Of a stretch of 64,000 bases of DNA, positions 1-8,854 are shown in pieces. Each line of letters opens with the position of its first letter. Within the stretch, counting starts at the first letter, position 1. The stretch is from Pseudomonadota bacterium (GTDB taxonomy: Bacteria; Desulfobacterota; Binatia; Binatales; Binataceae): the NCBI GenBank assembly GCA_021324455.1, contig JAJPJA010000085.1, positions 21,771 through 85,770 on the forward strand. The letters are read 5' to 3'. The position numbers and the translations under genes were made by a program. Below the pieces are notes generated by a model, which did no database searches, was not told where the DNA came from, and saw only the letters and a program-made list of their open reading frames with translations.

Positions 1-158
1 CCGGCGCGCAGCAGAGTAGTTATGACTTTTTCGACGCTGAGCGTACCTATAAAAAGGCGCTGACACTGGACCCGCACAACGGCGCCATAAGGCGCGCGTA
101 CGAGGAGCTGGAGCGCAGAGTTCAACAGGCCGAAGCGGAGCGTCAGAAGCTGCAGTGA
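1..158 (+). CDS. C-terminal end of a TPR-containing protein (partial, 5' end outside window)
   Basis: An open frame runs from the window edge (codons begin at base 3) to a TGA at 156-158. The visible 51 residues read as one tetratricopeptide-type helix pair (YDFFDAERTYKKALTLDP) followed by a charged, coiled-coil-like tail ending QAEAERQKLQ. The A-x-x-x-Y-x-x-A-L-x-x-D-P pattern is the usual TPR helix B signature. TPR proteins act as interaction scaffolds; the partner and the full length cannot be told from this fragment. No transcription terminator with a T-run follows, but a long hairpin lies at 281-341. Confidence 0.6.
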   Translation, partial: GAQQSSYDFFDAERTYKKALTLDPHNGAIRRAYEELERRVQQAEAERQKLQ

Positions 159-280
159 ATGGGATCTTGTCCGACGCGAGATGATGAATGCAGGATTCGG
201 CATGATCGGGAGCAGATGTCTTTGAGACTCGCAGAGTCGGCAGTTTGAAGACAGGCTGAATTTCCGAAAGCTGTCATCAG

Positions 281-341
281 GGCGGGCGCTCCCGCAATCC
301 ATTGGCACGCCGAACCGGTGCAAATGGCAGGGACGCCCGCC
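281..341. repeat. Extended imperfect hairpin in intergenic region
   Basis: In the 205-base gap between the TPR gene and the convergent LLM oxidoreductase gene, bases 281-288 (GGCGGGCG) pair perfectly with 334-341. After a one-base bulge 290-293 pair with 330-333, then CCATT 299-303 pairs with AATGG 323-327, and GCAC 305-308 pairs with GTGC 318-321. That is about 21 base pairs in one nested stem. No T-run flanks it on either side. It may be a bidirectional transcript end between convergent genes, or a small structured RNA or repeat element. The rest of the gap shows nothing else. Confidence 0.45.
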
Positions 342-363
342 TGCCGTCTGAAAAGAGAAAGAT

Positions 364-1353
364 TCAGTGCGGACGCGTGAACGACGGCATTATCTCGCCG
401 ACGAACATTTCGTATGCGTCCTGGCCGAAGATGGCGGCGGTGATGTAGGTCAGGCCGAACTGATCGATGCGCGAAGCGAGTTCCTGACGGACTTGTTGCG
501 GCGTTCCGGTCAGCAATGCCGGCGAGTTGCGCACCGCGTCATCATCGGGGAAGCCCATCTGGGCGGCGATTTGCCGGACCATCGCGTCGGATCTGGTCTG
601 GTCGGCGCTCATCCGCACGAAGACCAGCGACGCGCGTTCGATCGAATCCGGATTGCGGCCTGCGGCGGCGGCTAGATCGTTGAGCTGGTCGATCCGGCGC
701 GCGAGCACCTTTTTGGTGAATTTCACCGCGGCGGCCGGATCCTGGACCGAGTCCTTGTCGTGATAGATCGGCGGCGTAAGCAGCGCGATATCGGCGTGGC
801 GCGCCGCGATTTGCAGCAGCTTCGGGCCGGAGCCGCCCAGCATCAGGGGCGGATAGGGTTTCTGCACGGGACGCGGATGGTTGTACGCATTTCTGATCGA
901 GAAGTAGCGTCCCTGGTAGGCAGGTTCATCCTGGGTCCACATCGCCTTCAGCACCCTGATTCCGTCTTCGAGCTGGTCAAGCCGCTCGGTGGTGGACGGA
1001 TAGGGGAAGCCGTGCGCGTCGTATTCGGTGCGCTGCCATCCGGAGCCCAGCCCCAGGATGAGGCGGCCGTTGCTGATGCAGTCCAGCGTGGACGCGGTCT
1101 TGGCCAGCAGGGCCGGGTTGCGGAACGACATCGCCACGACGGCGGGGGCGAGGCGCAGCCTGGTCGTGATCGCGGCGATCGCGCTGAGGGTGGAGAAGCA
1201 TTCCAGCTGCGGATCGCGCTCGCCCATCGGGGAGTAGAGATGATCGTTGATCGAGACCGAGTAAAATCCCTGCTTCTCGGCCCGCTCCGCGACGCGTCTG
1301 GCGCGGGCAAAATCGCCGGTGGGCAGATACAATCCGAATTTGATCTCGCGCAT
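364..1353 (-). CDS. LLM-class flavin/F420-dependent oxidoreductase
   Basis: This is a luciferase-like monooxygenase (LLM) fold protein of 329 residues. It shows the family signatures GFYSVSINDHLY near the N terminus, RNPALLAKTASTLD and NGRLILGLGSGW in the middle, and the QKPYPPLMLGGSG strand. Members transfer hydride or oxygen with F420H2 or FMN on small organic substrates; the substrate here is not predictable. I chose the ATG at 1353 (MREIKFG) rather than the frame's upstream start at 1404, because a GGGAGG ribosome site sits 8 bases before it and the protein begins like its relatives. It is a close paralogue of the gene at 44441-45415 (same MR-IKFG start, EYDAxGxPYPS and LKAMWTQ-EP blocks). 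It lies downstream of the gcv genes on the same strand, with a 71-base gap. Confidence 0.9.
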   Translation of the reverse strand: MREIKFGLYLPTGDFARARRVAERAEKQGFYSVSINDHLYSPMGERDPQLECFSTLSAIAAITTRLRLAPAVVAMSFRNPALLAKTASTLDCISNGRLILGLGSGWQRTEYDAHGFPYPSTTERLDQLEDGIRVLKAMWTQDEPAYQGRYFSIRNAYNHPRPVQKPYPPLMLGGSGPKLLQIAARHADIALLTPPIYHDKDSVQDPAAAVKFTKKVLARRIDQLNDLAAAAGRNPDSIERASLVFVRMSADQTRSDAMVRQIAAQMGFPDDDAVRNSPALLTGTPQQVRQELASRIDQFGLTYITAAIFGQDAYEMFVGEIMPSFTRPH

Positions 1354-1424
1354 CGTGGTGGCCTCCCGTGAGGCGAGAGTCATGCAATCGCGGCGCGAAT
1401 TCAAGGGTTGATTCGATCGGAGCG

Positions 1425-2957
1425 TCAGGGTTTGGTCCAGCGCAGGAGGGGGCGGCGCGCCGCCAACGCCTCATCCACGCGCCGCAATGCCAGTGCGTGC
1501 GGCGCCTGCTTGAGCAGCTCCGGATTCTCCATCGCCTCGCCGTAAATCCGCTCCATCGCGGCCACGAAATCGTCCAGCGTCTGCCTGGATTCGGTTTCCG
1601 TGGGTTCGATCATCAGCGCGCCGTGCACCACCAGCGGAAAATAGATGGTGGGCGGATGGATGCCGAAATCAAGCAGCCGCTTGGCGATGTCCAGCGTGCT
1701 GACGCCTTTCTTCTTTTCCAGGTCGTGGGTGAGCACGCATTCATGCATCACCGGCTGATCGGTGGCGTTGGGGAAATGATCGCGCAGCCGCTCGCGGATG
1801 TAATTGGCGCAAAGGATGGCGCGGCGGCTGACCTGCTCCAGTCCGTCGCCGCCCAGCGCGAGGATATAAGTGTACGCCCGCACCAGCATCCCGAAGTTGC
1901 CGTAAAACGATCGCAGCTTGCCGATTGAATCGGGCCGGTCGCTGTCGAGGCGATAGCCGTCCGAGTCGCGCACGATGCGCGGGGTGGCGAGGAAGGGCTC
2001 CAGATGCCGTTTGACGCCGATGGGACCGGCGCCTGGTCCGCCGCCGCCGTGCGGTGTGGAAAACGTCTTATGCAGGTTGAACTGGACGACATCGGCGCCC
2101 ATGTCGCCGGGCTTGGCCACGCCCATCAGCGCGTTCATGTTGGCGCCGTCGAGATAGAGCATCGCGCCGCGTTCGTGCAGCAGGTTGGCAATCTCGCGGA
2201 TCTCGGGTTCGAAGATGCCGAGCGTGCTCGGATTCGTCACCATCAGGGCCGCGGTGTCGTCGTCAACCAGACGTGCAATCTGCGACGCTTCGAGGTATCC
2301 GCGATCGCCCGATTTGGCGACGACCACATGAAAGCCGGCGAGCGCGGAACTGGCCGGATTGGTGCCGTGCGCGGTATCGGGGATGATTACCTTGTGGCGC
2401 GGCTGCCCGCGCTTCATATGACAGGCGCGGATGATCAGCAGTCCCGACAGCTCGCCCTGCGCGCCGGCGGCGGGATGCAGCGAGATGGCGTCCATCCCGC
2501 TGATTTCGGCCAGCGCCTGCTCCAGCTTCGCCATCAGCTCCAGCGCGCCCTGCGCCAGATGCGCGGGAGTATGCGGATGAAGCGCGGCGAAGCCGGGCAG
2601 CTGCGCGCATTCGTCATTGAGCACGGGATTGTATTTCATGGTGCAGGAGCCGAGCGGATAGAACTGCAGTGCCTGGGCGAAATTCAACTGCGACAGGCGC
2701 AGAAAATGGCGCATCACCTGCGGCTCGCTGGCCTGCGGAAAATCCTCCAGCGCGCCGCGGCATAGATCGGCGCCGATCAGATCGATGGCCGGGCGGCTTT
2801 CGAATTGACGCCGCGGCAGATCGACGCCGGAGCGGCCGGCGACCGATTCCTCGAAGATGAGCGGCACCGCCCAGCGCGTGTTGCTCGCCGCGGCCGCGGC
2901 GAGCTCCGGTGTTTCGGACGCAGTTTGGGCCGGTCTGATTTTCCCCGCCCCCGCCAT
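1425..2957 (-). CDS. gcvPB: Glycine dehydrogenase (decarboxylating) subunit 2, P-protein beta
   Basis: GcvPB is the PLP-binding half of the split P-protein of the glycine cleavage system. It decarboxylates glycine and hands the aminomethyl group to lipoyl-GcvH. At 510 residues it matches the usual length of about 490-510. The PLP lysine lies in FNLHKTFSTPHGGGGPG, and the substrate region LGSCTMKYNP is typical. The open frame extends upstream to 3683, but that part is an out-of-frame shadow of gcvPA. The ATG at 2957 is preceded by a GGGAGGTGG site and lies two bases after the gcvPA stop, so the genes are translationally linked. The order is gcvT-gcvPA-gcvPB, and no gcvH is present in the window. 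Confidence 0.95.
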   Translation of the reverse strand: MAGAGKIRPAQTASETPELAAAAASNTRWAVPLIFEESVAGRSGVDLPRRQFESRPAIDLIGADLCRGALEDFPQASEPQVMRHFLRLSQLNFAQALQFYPLGSCTMKYNPVLNDECAQLPGFAALHPHTPAHLAQGALELMAKLEQALAEISGMDAISLHPAAGAQGELSGLLIIRACHMKRGQPRHKVIIPDTAHGTNPASSALAGFHVVVAKSGDRGYLEASQIARLVDDDTAALMVTNPSTLGIFEPEIREIANLLHERGAMLYLDGANMNALMGVAKPGDMGADVVQFNLHKTFSTPHGGGGPGAGPIGVKRHLEPFLATPRIVRDSDGYRLDSDRPDSIGKLRSFYGNFGMLVRAYTYILALGGDGLEQVSRRAILCANYIRERLRDHFPNATDQPVMHECVLTHDLEKKKGVSTLDIAKRLLDFGIHPPTIYFPLVVHGALMIEPTETESRQTLDDFVAAMERIYGEAMENPELLKQAPHALALRRVDEALAARRPLLRWTKP

Positions 2958-2959
2958 CG

Positions 2960-4309
2960 TCAAGCCACCTCCCGCATCGCATCGCACAGCAAATCGATAT
3001 CCGCCGGCTGGTTCATTTCCGTCGCGCAGATCAACAGTCCGTTGCCCAGTTCCGGATAGTCGCGGCCCAGCGGCACTCCGGCCAGCACGCCGCGGCGCTC
3101 CGCGGCCTGGATCGCGTTGGCCGGGCTGCCCACCGCGGCGACGAATTCGTTGAAGAAGGGGCCGCTTAGGCGCCGCTGGATTCCGGCCGACGCGAGCCGA
3201 TCGGCGGTGTAATGCGCGATCTCGACGTTGCGCTCGGCCAGTTCGCGCAAGCCCCGCCCCCCAAACATCGAGAGATAAACCGCAGCCGCCAGCGCGCACA
3301 GCGAATGATTGGTGCAGATGTTGGACGTGGCGCGCTCGCGGCGGATGTGCTGTTCGCGCGTGGCCAGGGTCAGACAGAACGCGCGGCGGCCCTCGCGGTC
3401 GCGGGTTTCGCCGACCAGACGTCCCGGCATCTGGCGCAGATGAGCGGTGCGGGCGGCGAAAAAGCCGGCGCCGGGACCGCCGAATTGAAGCGGCAAGCCG
3501 AAGCTTTGCGCCTCGCCCACAGCGATATCGACGCCCAGTTCGCCGGGCGACTTCAGCATCGCCAGCGCCAACGGCTCCGCGGTGGCGCTGATCGACAGCG
3601 CACCGGCCTGATGGGCGAGCGTGGAAATCGTTTCCAGCGGCTCGACGATACCGAACATGTTGGGATAGCCGGTTACGATGCACAGCAGCTTTTCGCCGGC
3701 GGCCGCGCGCAGCGCGTCGATTGAAACGCTGCCTTGATTGCCGTCAAACGGGATTTCACGGATCTCGACATCGGGAAACGCGCTCAGATAGGTGCGAATC
3801 GCGAGGCGATAATCGGGCCATAGTCCGCGCGCCAATGCGACTACGCCGCGGCGCGGCGATATTCGATGCGCCATCAGCACGGCTTCGGCCGCCGCTGAGG
3901 CGCCGTCGTACATGCTGGCGTTGGCGACGTCGAGGCCGGTCAGCTGCGCGATCAGGGTCTGGAATTCGAAGATCGCCTGCAGCGTGCCCTGACTGGCTTC
4001 GGGCTGATAGGGGGTATAGGAGGTGGCGAACTCGGCGCGGGCGGTGATCGCGCGGACGGCGGCGGGAATATAATGGCGATAGTAGCCGCCGCCGAGAAAG
4101 CTGCGGAACCTGTCCGCCCCGGAATTGCGCTTCGCCAGCGCCTGCAACTCCGCCGCCACCTGCGCCTCGCTGAGTCCGGCGGGCAGCTTGATAGCGGCGC
4201 TTTCGCGCAACTGGGCGGGAACGTGGGCGATCAGATCGTCGATCGAAGCGGCGCCCACCGCCGCCAGCATCTCGGCTATTTCGTTGTCGGTCTGTGGCAG
4301 AAATCTCAT
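2960..4309 (-). CDS. gcvPA: Glycine dehydrogenase (decarboxylating) subunit 1, P-protein alpha
   Basis: GcvPA is the non-PLP partner of GcvPB in the two-subunit glycine decarboxylase. The sequence starts MRFLPQTDNEIAEML, the usual opening of this family. It continues with FLGGGYYRHYIPAAV and TSYTPYQPEASQGTLQAIFEFQ, which are near-invariant in GcvPA. The 449-residue length is standard. An alternative GTG start at 4351 would overlap the gcvT stop as GTGA, the arrangement of coupled genes, but it adds 14 residues without family support. Neither start has a good ribosome site, so translation may depend on coupling to gcvT. Key features of fold-type I aminotransferase-like proteins are present. 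Confidence 0.94.
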   Translation of the reverse strand: MRFLPQTDNEIAEMLAAVGAASIDDLIAHVPAQLRESAAIKLPAGLSEAQVAAELQALAKRNSGADRFRSFLGGGYYRHYIPAAVRAITARAEFATSYTPYQPEASQGTLQAIFEFQTLIAQLTGLDVANASMYDGASAAAEAVLMAHRISPRRGVVALARGLWPDYRLAIRTYLSAFPDVEIREIPFDGNQGSVSIDALRAAAGEKLLCIVTGYPNMFGIVEPLETISTLAHQAGALSISATAEPLALAMLKSPGELGVDIAVGEAQSFGLPLQFGGPGAGFFAARTAHLRQMPGRLVGETRDREGRRAFCLTLATREQHIRRERATSNICTNHSLCALAAAVYLSMFGGRGLRELAERNVEIAHYTADRLASAGIQRRLSGPFFNEFVAAVGSPANAIQAAERRGVLAGVPLGRDYPELGNGLLICATEMNQPADIDLLCDAMREVA

Positions 4310-4347
4310 CGGCTTAATCTTGATTTTATTCCAATGCTCTTCGCCGC

Positions 4348-5430
4348 TCACCCGCGGCGCCGGTAAAACGGCAGCGATACCACTTCGGCGGCGACTTTCC
4401 GGCCGCGGATTACGACCTCGAGCGAGCTGCCCGCCGCGATGTTCGGGTCGCTCACGTAAGCCATCGCGAGCGGGCGGCCGAAGGTCGGCGCGAAACTGCC
4501 GCTGGTCACGACCCCCAGCGGGAGGCCGCCGCGCTCAAGCCTGTAGCCCTGACGCGCGATACTTTTTCCATCGCCGGTGCGGATTCCGATCAGCCGCTTC
4601 TTAAGCCCGGTAGTCTGTTCCGACAGCAGCGCCCTTGACCCGCAGAAATCGCGCCCGAATTTCACGAACGCGGCCAGGCCCGCTTCCAGCGGCGTGGTTT
4701 CGCGGTCGAGTTCGTGTCCATACAGCGGCAGTCCCGCTTCCATGCGCAGGGTGTCGCGTGCGCCCAGACCGCAGGGCAGCAGCCCTGCGCCGCGGCCCGC
4801 GTCAAGCATCGCGTCGAACAGCGCGGCGGCGTCGGCGGCGCTGACGAAGAGTTCAAAACCGTCTTCGCCGGTGTAGCCGGTCCGTGCGATGAGGCAGTTG
4901 ACGCCGGCGACCGATCCGGACGCGATGCGAAAGCGTTGAATCGCAGTCAGCGCGACACTGGTAAGCGATTGCAAAATGGCGAGCGCCCTGGGTCCCTGGA
5001 TCGCGATTAGGGCGGTTTCCTCGCTGAGGTCGCGGAAATCGGCGCGCTCGTGATTCAGTTCCATCAGCCGGTCGCGGTCGGACGCGATATTGGCTGCATT
5101 GACGCACAGCATGTAGCGATCGGAGGCAAGCTTGTAGACGATCAGATCATCGATAACGCCGCCGCTCTCAAGGCACATCAGCGTGTATTGCGCCTGGTTT
5201 TCGGTCAGCCGGGCCGCCGAATTGGTCAAGGTACGCTCCAGCAAATCCAGCGCATGCGGGCCGCTCAGCTCGAATTCGCCCATATGGCTTAGATCGAACA
5301 GGCCGGCGGCGCTGCGCACGGCGCGATGCTCCTCGATGATACCGCGGTAGCTGACCGGCATCTCGAAGCCGGCGAACTCAGTCATCCGGGCGTCAAGCCT
5401 GAGGTGGAGCGGATAAAGAACGGTGCGCAT
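4348..5430 (-). CDS. gcvT: Glycine cleavage system aminomethyltransferase, T-protein
   Basis: GcvT moves the methylene group from aminomethyl-lipoyl-GcvH to tetrahydrofolate, releasing ammonia. The product is 360 residues: TPLHLRL-like start (YPLHLRLDARMTEFAGFEMPV), LFDLSHMGEFELSG, the folate-binding GYTGEDGFELF block, and the C-terminal barrel with SGSFAPTFGRPLAMAYV. The start could be ATG 5430 or ATG 5460, and neither has a clear ribosome site; I use 5430 because it gives the family's usual beginning. The frame continues to 6180, but that stretch is antisense to folD and is not coding. It is the first gene of gcvT-PA-PB and diverges from folD, so two methylene-THF enzymes share a 147-base control region. 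I see no glycine riboswitch there. Confidence 0.95.
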   Translation of the reverse strand: MRTVLYPLHLRLDARMTEFAGFEMPVSYRGIIEEHRAVRSAAGLFDLSHMGEFELSGPHALDLLERTLTNSAARLTENQAQYTLMCLESGGVIDDLIVYKLASDRYMLCVNAANIASDRDRLMELNHERADFRDLSEETALIAIQGPRALAILQSLTSVALTAIQRFRIASGSVAGVNCLIARTGYTGEDGFELFVSAADAAALFDAMLDAGRGAGLLPCGLGARDTLRMEAGLPLYGHELDRETTPLEAGLAAFVKFGRDFCGSRALLSEQTTGLKKRLIGIRTGDGKSIARQGYRLERGGLPLGVVTSGSFAPTFGRPLAMAYVSDPNIAAGSSLEVVIRGRKVAAEVVSLPFYRRRG

Positions 5431-5577
5431 GGAATTCGACAAAATCGGACCGGACTTCATCAATTTAGCAAAGTACGGTGTCTGGAAGAACGCCGCTCGT
5501 GAACAGTTGCGAACAATGGAATTGAAGATTTGCGCCCGCTGAGCGAACGGTGCGCTCATGCTATGCTGATTGCGCGT

Positions 5578-6480
5578 ATGGGCTCGATAATCATGGACGG
5601 AAGGGCGGTAAGCGCCGATCTGATGCCGGAATTGCGCCGTCATGCGGGCGAGCTGACCCGCCGCGGCGTGGCGCCCGGGTTGGCGGCTGTGCTGGTGGGA
5701 AACGACCCCGCCTCGCGCCAGTATGTTCGCAACAAGCAGCGCTATACGGCGGAACTCGGCTTCGCCAGCCGCCTGATCGAAGTGCCGGTCAAGGAAGCCT
5801 CCACCCAGCATCTGCTCGATGTGATTGACGGCCTCAACCGCGACCCCGCGATCGCCGGCATCCTGCTTCAGCTGCCGCTGCCTGAAGCGGTCGATCCGTT
5901 CATCCTGTTCGACGCGATCTCGCCCCTGAAAGATGTGGACGGCGTCTCGCGCAGCAGCGTGGCGGGCTTTTACCGCGCCCAGTGGGGAACGTTCATTCCC
6001 TGTACTCCGCGCGGAGTGCTGACGCTGCTCACTTACTACAAGGTTCCGGTGGACGGCGCGCGCGCGGCGGTGATCGGACGCAGCGACATCGCCGGCAAAC
6101 CGCTGGCGCTGATCCTGGGCGGCAGGATGTGCAACGCCACCGTCACCTGGTGTCATCGCCATACCCGCGATTTGGCGCAAATCTGCCGCGAATCGGATCT
6201 GCTGGTGTCGTGCGTGGGAGTTGACGTGGGGCGCGGTTTCTTTATCACGGCCGATATGGTCAAGCCGGGCGCCTGCGTGATCGACGTCGGTTTCCGGCGC
6301 ATCGCTCCGGGCCGCTTTGCCGGCGACGTCGATTTCGACGCGGTCAAGGAAGTTGCCGGATGGGTCACGCTCAATCCCGGCGGGACGGGACCGATGACGG
6401 TGCTGGCGCTGATGCAGAATCTGATCGACGCCGCGCGCTATCAGTCAGGACTCGAGCGCGCCCGCTACTCGGTCGAATAG
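5578..6480 (+). CDS. folD: Bifunctional methylene-THF dehydrogenase / methenyl-THF cyclohydrolase
   Basis: FolD interconverts 5,10-methylene-, methenyl- and 10-formyl-tetrahydrofolate. Signatures include the catalytic YVRNKQRY lysine/tyrosine motif, ILLQLPLPEAVD (family consensus GILVQLPLP), the KDVDGV loop, PCTPRGV, and the nucleotide-binding GRSDIAGKPLA. The C-terminal NPGGTGPMTVLAL is also classic. From ATG 5578 the length is 300 residues; ATG 5560 and 5593 are in frame as well. A TATGCT at 5562-5567 lies just before the start, so the message may be nearly leaderless. It is placed back to back with gcvT, which produces its substrate. Confidence 0.95.
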   Translation: MGSIIMDGRAVSADLMPELRRHAGELTRRGVAPGLAAVLVGNDPASRQYVRNKQRYTAELGFASRLIEVPVKEASTQHLLDVIDGLNRDPAIAGILLQLPLPEAVDPFILFDAISPLKDVDGVSRSSVAGFYRAQWGTFIPCTPRGVLTLLTYYKVPVDGARAAVIGRSDIAGKPLALILGGRMCNATVTWCHRHTRDLAQICRESDLLVSCVGVDVGRGFFITADMVKPGACVIDVGFRRIAPGRFAGDVDFDAVKEVAGWVTLNPGGTGPMTVLALMQNLIDAARYQSGLERARYSVE

Positions 6481-6591
6481 GCATTGGCGGCGGAATTAAT
6501 CCACAGGCACGCGCCTTATTGACGGCGGACCCTTCTCGAATCCGCCCGCGCGTGCGCTAATATTGCGCCACGTGGAGAATCGGGTGGCCGT

Positions 6592-8766
6592 ATGAGCAAC
6601 GCCGCGCGCACGCTGGAATCGATCGAGGGCGTGATCGATCAGATCCTGTTCGTCAACGACAACACCGGATACGTGGTGGCGCGGCTCGAAGTCGAGGACG
6701 CGGAGCATCGGCGCGACTGCGTCGCGGTGGTAGGCAATCTGGCCGACCCGCAAGTGGGCGCCACGATGCGGCTGGTGGGCAGCTTCCAAACGCATCCGCG
6801 CTACGGGCGGCAGTTCCGGGTGGAAAGCTTCGAGCTGCTCAAACCCGCCGGGCTGACCGCCCTGGAGCGCTATCTTTGTTCGGGACAGATAAGGGGCGTC
6901 GGGCCGGCTTTGGCGCGGCGCATCACCGAGCACTTCGGCGAGGAGTTGTTCACGATACTCGACCAGCAGCCGCATCGCCTGCGCGAAGTGCATGGTATCG
7001 GCAGATCGATCGAACGCCAGATAACGGCGGCATGGCAGGATCAGTCGGGTTTGCGCGAGCTGATGGTGTTCCTGCGCGGGCATGGCCTCTCGGCCCATTA
7101 CGCGCGGCGGATTCACAAACTTTACGGCACCCGATCGCTTGAAATCATCCGCAGCGATCCCTACCTGCTGGCGCGCACCGTAAACGGCATCGGGTTTCGC
7201 ACCGCGGATACGGTCGCCGAGCAGATCGGAATCCCGCGCAACTCCATCCAGCGCGCCCGCGGGGCGATTCTCTACCTGCTCGAGCGGATGGCGGAAGAGG
7301 GGCACGTATGCGCGCCGTTGGGCTACCTCGAACAGCAATTTCGCGCCGCTCTCGACATGGACCCCGAACTCGCCCACGCCGCGGTGGCGGACCTTGCCGA
7401 GGGCCAGGAGGTTATCGTCGAAGGGTCGGGGGACGAGGCGGTAGCCTACCTGCGGCGGCTGTACCAGGCCGAAACCAACCTGGCCAAACGGATGCACGAG
7501 TTGAGCCGCGGCCGCGCGATGGCCGGCCACGCTATCGAACGCGCCCTTGCGGCGTGCGACAAGGCGTCGCCGTTCCCGCTGTCGGGCGAGCAGCGATCGG
7601 CCTTGCGATGCGCGCTCCAAAGCAAGGTCGCGGTAATCACCGGCGGACCGGGTACGGGCAAGACCACCCTGCTGCGCTCGCTGCTGGTCGCGCTGGATCA
7701 CCTGGGCATCAAGCCGACGCTGGCCGCGCCGACCGGCCGCGCCGCGCGCCGTCTGGCCGAAGCCACCGGGCGCGAGGCCAAAACCGTACATCGGCTGCTG
7801 GAGTACTCGCCCGATACCGGCCAGTTCATCCGCGGGTCGTTGTATCCTCTGCGCAGCGGATTCGTAATCGTCGATGAGTCCTCGATGATGGATTTGGAGC
7901 TGGCCTCCAGCCTGCTCTCCGCGCTGATGCCCAACTGTTCGCTGCTGCTGGTGGGCGACCGCAATCAGCTTCCGTCGGTCGGCCCGGGCAGTGTACTCAA
8001 GGACGTAATTGCCTCCGGATTGGCGCCGGTCGTCGAACTGACGCGGGTGTATCGCCAGGCCAGCCAGAGCCGCATCGTGACCAACGCGCATCGGATCAAC
8101 CGCGGGGAATTGCCCGACGTCAGCAACGCCGCCGGCGGCGATTTTTTCTTCATCGAACGCAACTCCCCCGAAGACGTCCTGTCCACCATCAAGCAGCTCG
8201 TCGCGCAGCGGCTGATCGGCAATTTCGGCATCAACGGCAGCGGCGATATCCAGGTGCTGACGCCGATGAATCGCGGCCCGCTGGGCGTGCATCTGCTCAA
8301 CCGCGAGCTGCAGCAGCTGCTCAATCCGCAGGGGCGGGCGCTGGTTGTGGGCGATCGCGAGATTCGCGAGGGCGACCGCGTCATCCAACTTAAAAACAAT
8401 TACGACAAACAGATCTTCAACGGCGATATCGGCCGCGTGCTCCAGGTCGACCCGGCGCGCGCGCTGGTCGAGGCGGCGTTCGAGGACAGCCACGCCAGCT
8501 ACGACGCCGGCGATTTGGACGAACTGGCGCTGGCCTACGCGATTTCGGTGCACAAGAGCCAGGGCAGCCAGTACCCGGCGGTGGTGATGCCGATGCATCA
8601 GAGCCATTACCTGATGCTGCGGCGCAACCTTATATACACGGCGATCACGCGCGCCGAGCGCGTATGCGTGCTGGTCGGGACGCGCGCCGCGATGGCGCAG
8701 GCGGTGCGCAACGAAGAAGAGCGCCGCCGCTTCAGCCGCCTCGCCGAGCGGCTGCATATCGCGTAG
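6592..8766 (+). CDS. recD2: RecD2-type ATP-dependent DNA helicase
   Basis: A superfamily 1B 5'-3' helicase of 724 residues, the size of RecD2 proteins that act without RecBC. It has the RecD2 N-terminal OB domain (GVIDQILFVNDNTGYVVARLE) and a helix-hairpin-helix domain (GVGPALARRITEHFG, VHGIGRSIERQI). The motor follows: Walker A GGPGTGKTTLLRS, Walker B VIVDESSMMD, the GDRNQLPSVGPG motif III, and a C-terminal SH3/motif V-VI part with ISVHKSQGSQYPAVV and YTAITRAERVC. It likely works in recombination or replication-stress repair. A large open frame on the opposite strand (6496-8778) is a high-GC shadow. Confidence 0.95.
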   Translation: MSNAARTLESIEGVIDQILFVNDNTGYVVARLEVEDAEHRRDCVAVVGNLADPQVGATMRLVGSFQTHPRYGRQFRVESFELLKPAGLTALERYLCSGQIRGVGPALARRITEHFGEELFTILDQQPHRLREVHGIGRSIERQITAAWQDQSGLRELMVFLRGHGLSAHYARRIHKLYGTRSLEIIRSDPYLLARTVNGIGFRTADTVAEQIGIPRNSIQRARGAILYLLERMAEEGHVCAPLGYLEQQFRAALDMDPELAHAAVADLAEGQEVIVEGSGDEAVAYLRRLYQAETNLAKRMHELSRGRAMAGHAIERALAACDKASPFPLSGEQRSALRCALQSKVAVITGGPGTGKTTLLRSLLVALDHLGIKPTLAAPTGRAARRLAEATGREAKTVHRLLEYSPDTGQFIRGSLYPLRSGFVIVDESSMMDLELASSLLSALMPNCSLLLVGDRNQLPSVGPGSVLKDVIASGLAPVVELTRVYRQASQSRIVTNAHRINRGELPDVSNAAGGDFFFIERNSPEDVLSTIKQLVAQRLIGNFGINGSGDIQVLTPMNRGPLGVHLLNRELQQLLNPQGRALVVGDREIREGDRVIQLKNNYDKQIFNGDIGRVLQVDPARALVEAAFEDSHASYDAGDLDELALAYAISVHKSQGSQYPAVVMPMHQSHYLMLRRNLIYTAITRAERVCVLVGTRAAMAQAVRNEEERRRFSRLAERLHIA

Positions 8767-8854
8767 GGCTGATGGCACAGTGCTGGCTAAGGCCGCGGCG
8801 TTGCGCTTGTAGCTGGGCGGCGCAAAAACGACACAAAGGGAGCATATTCCAAGG

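Noticed and set aside
2958..3683. N-terminal extension of gcvPB up to 3683
   Set aside because: That part reads an out-of-frame version of gcvPA (Arg-rich) and there is a good ribosome site and family start at 2957.
5461..5577. Glycine riboswitch in front of gcvT
   Set aside because: The divergent region between gcvT and folD is only about 117-147 bases long and shows none of the conserved aptamer blocks.
6496..8778. A 760-codon open frame opposite recD2, and other long minus-strand frames such as 35449-37377 and 18906-20717
   Set aside because: Their translations are Arg/Gln/His/Ala-rich with no recognisable domain, and they lie exactly antisense to well-supported genes; long antisense frames are common in GC-rich DNA.
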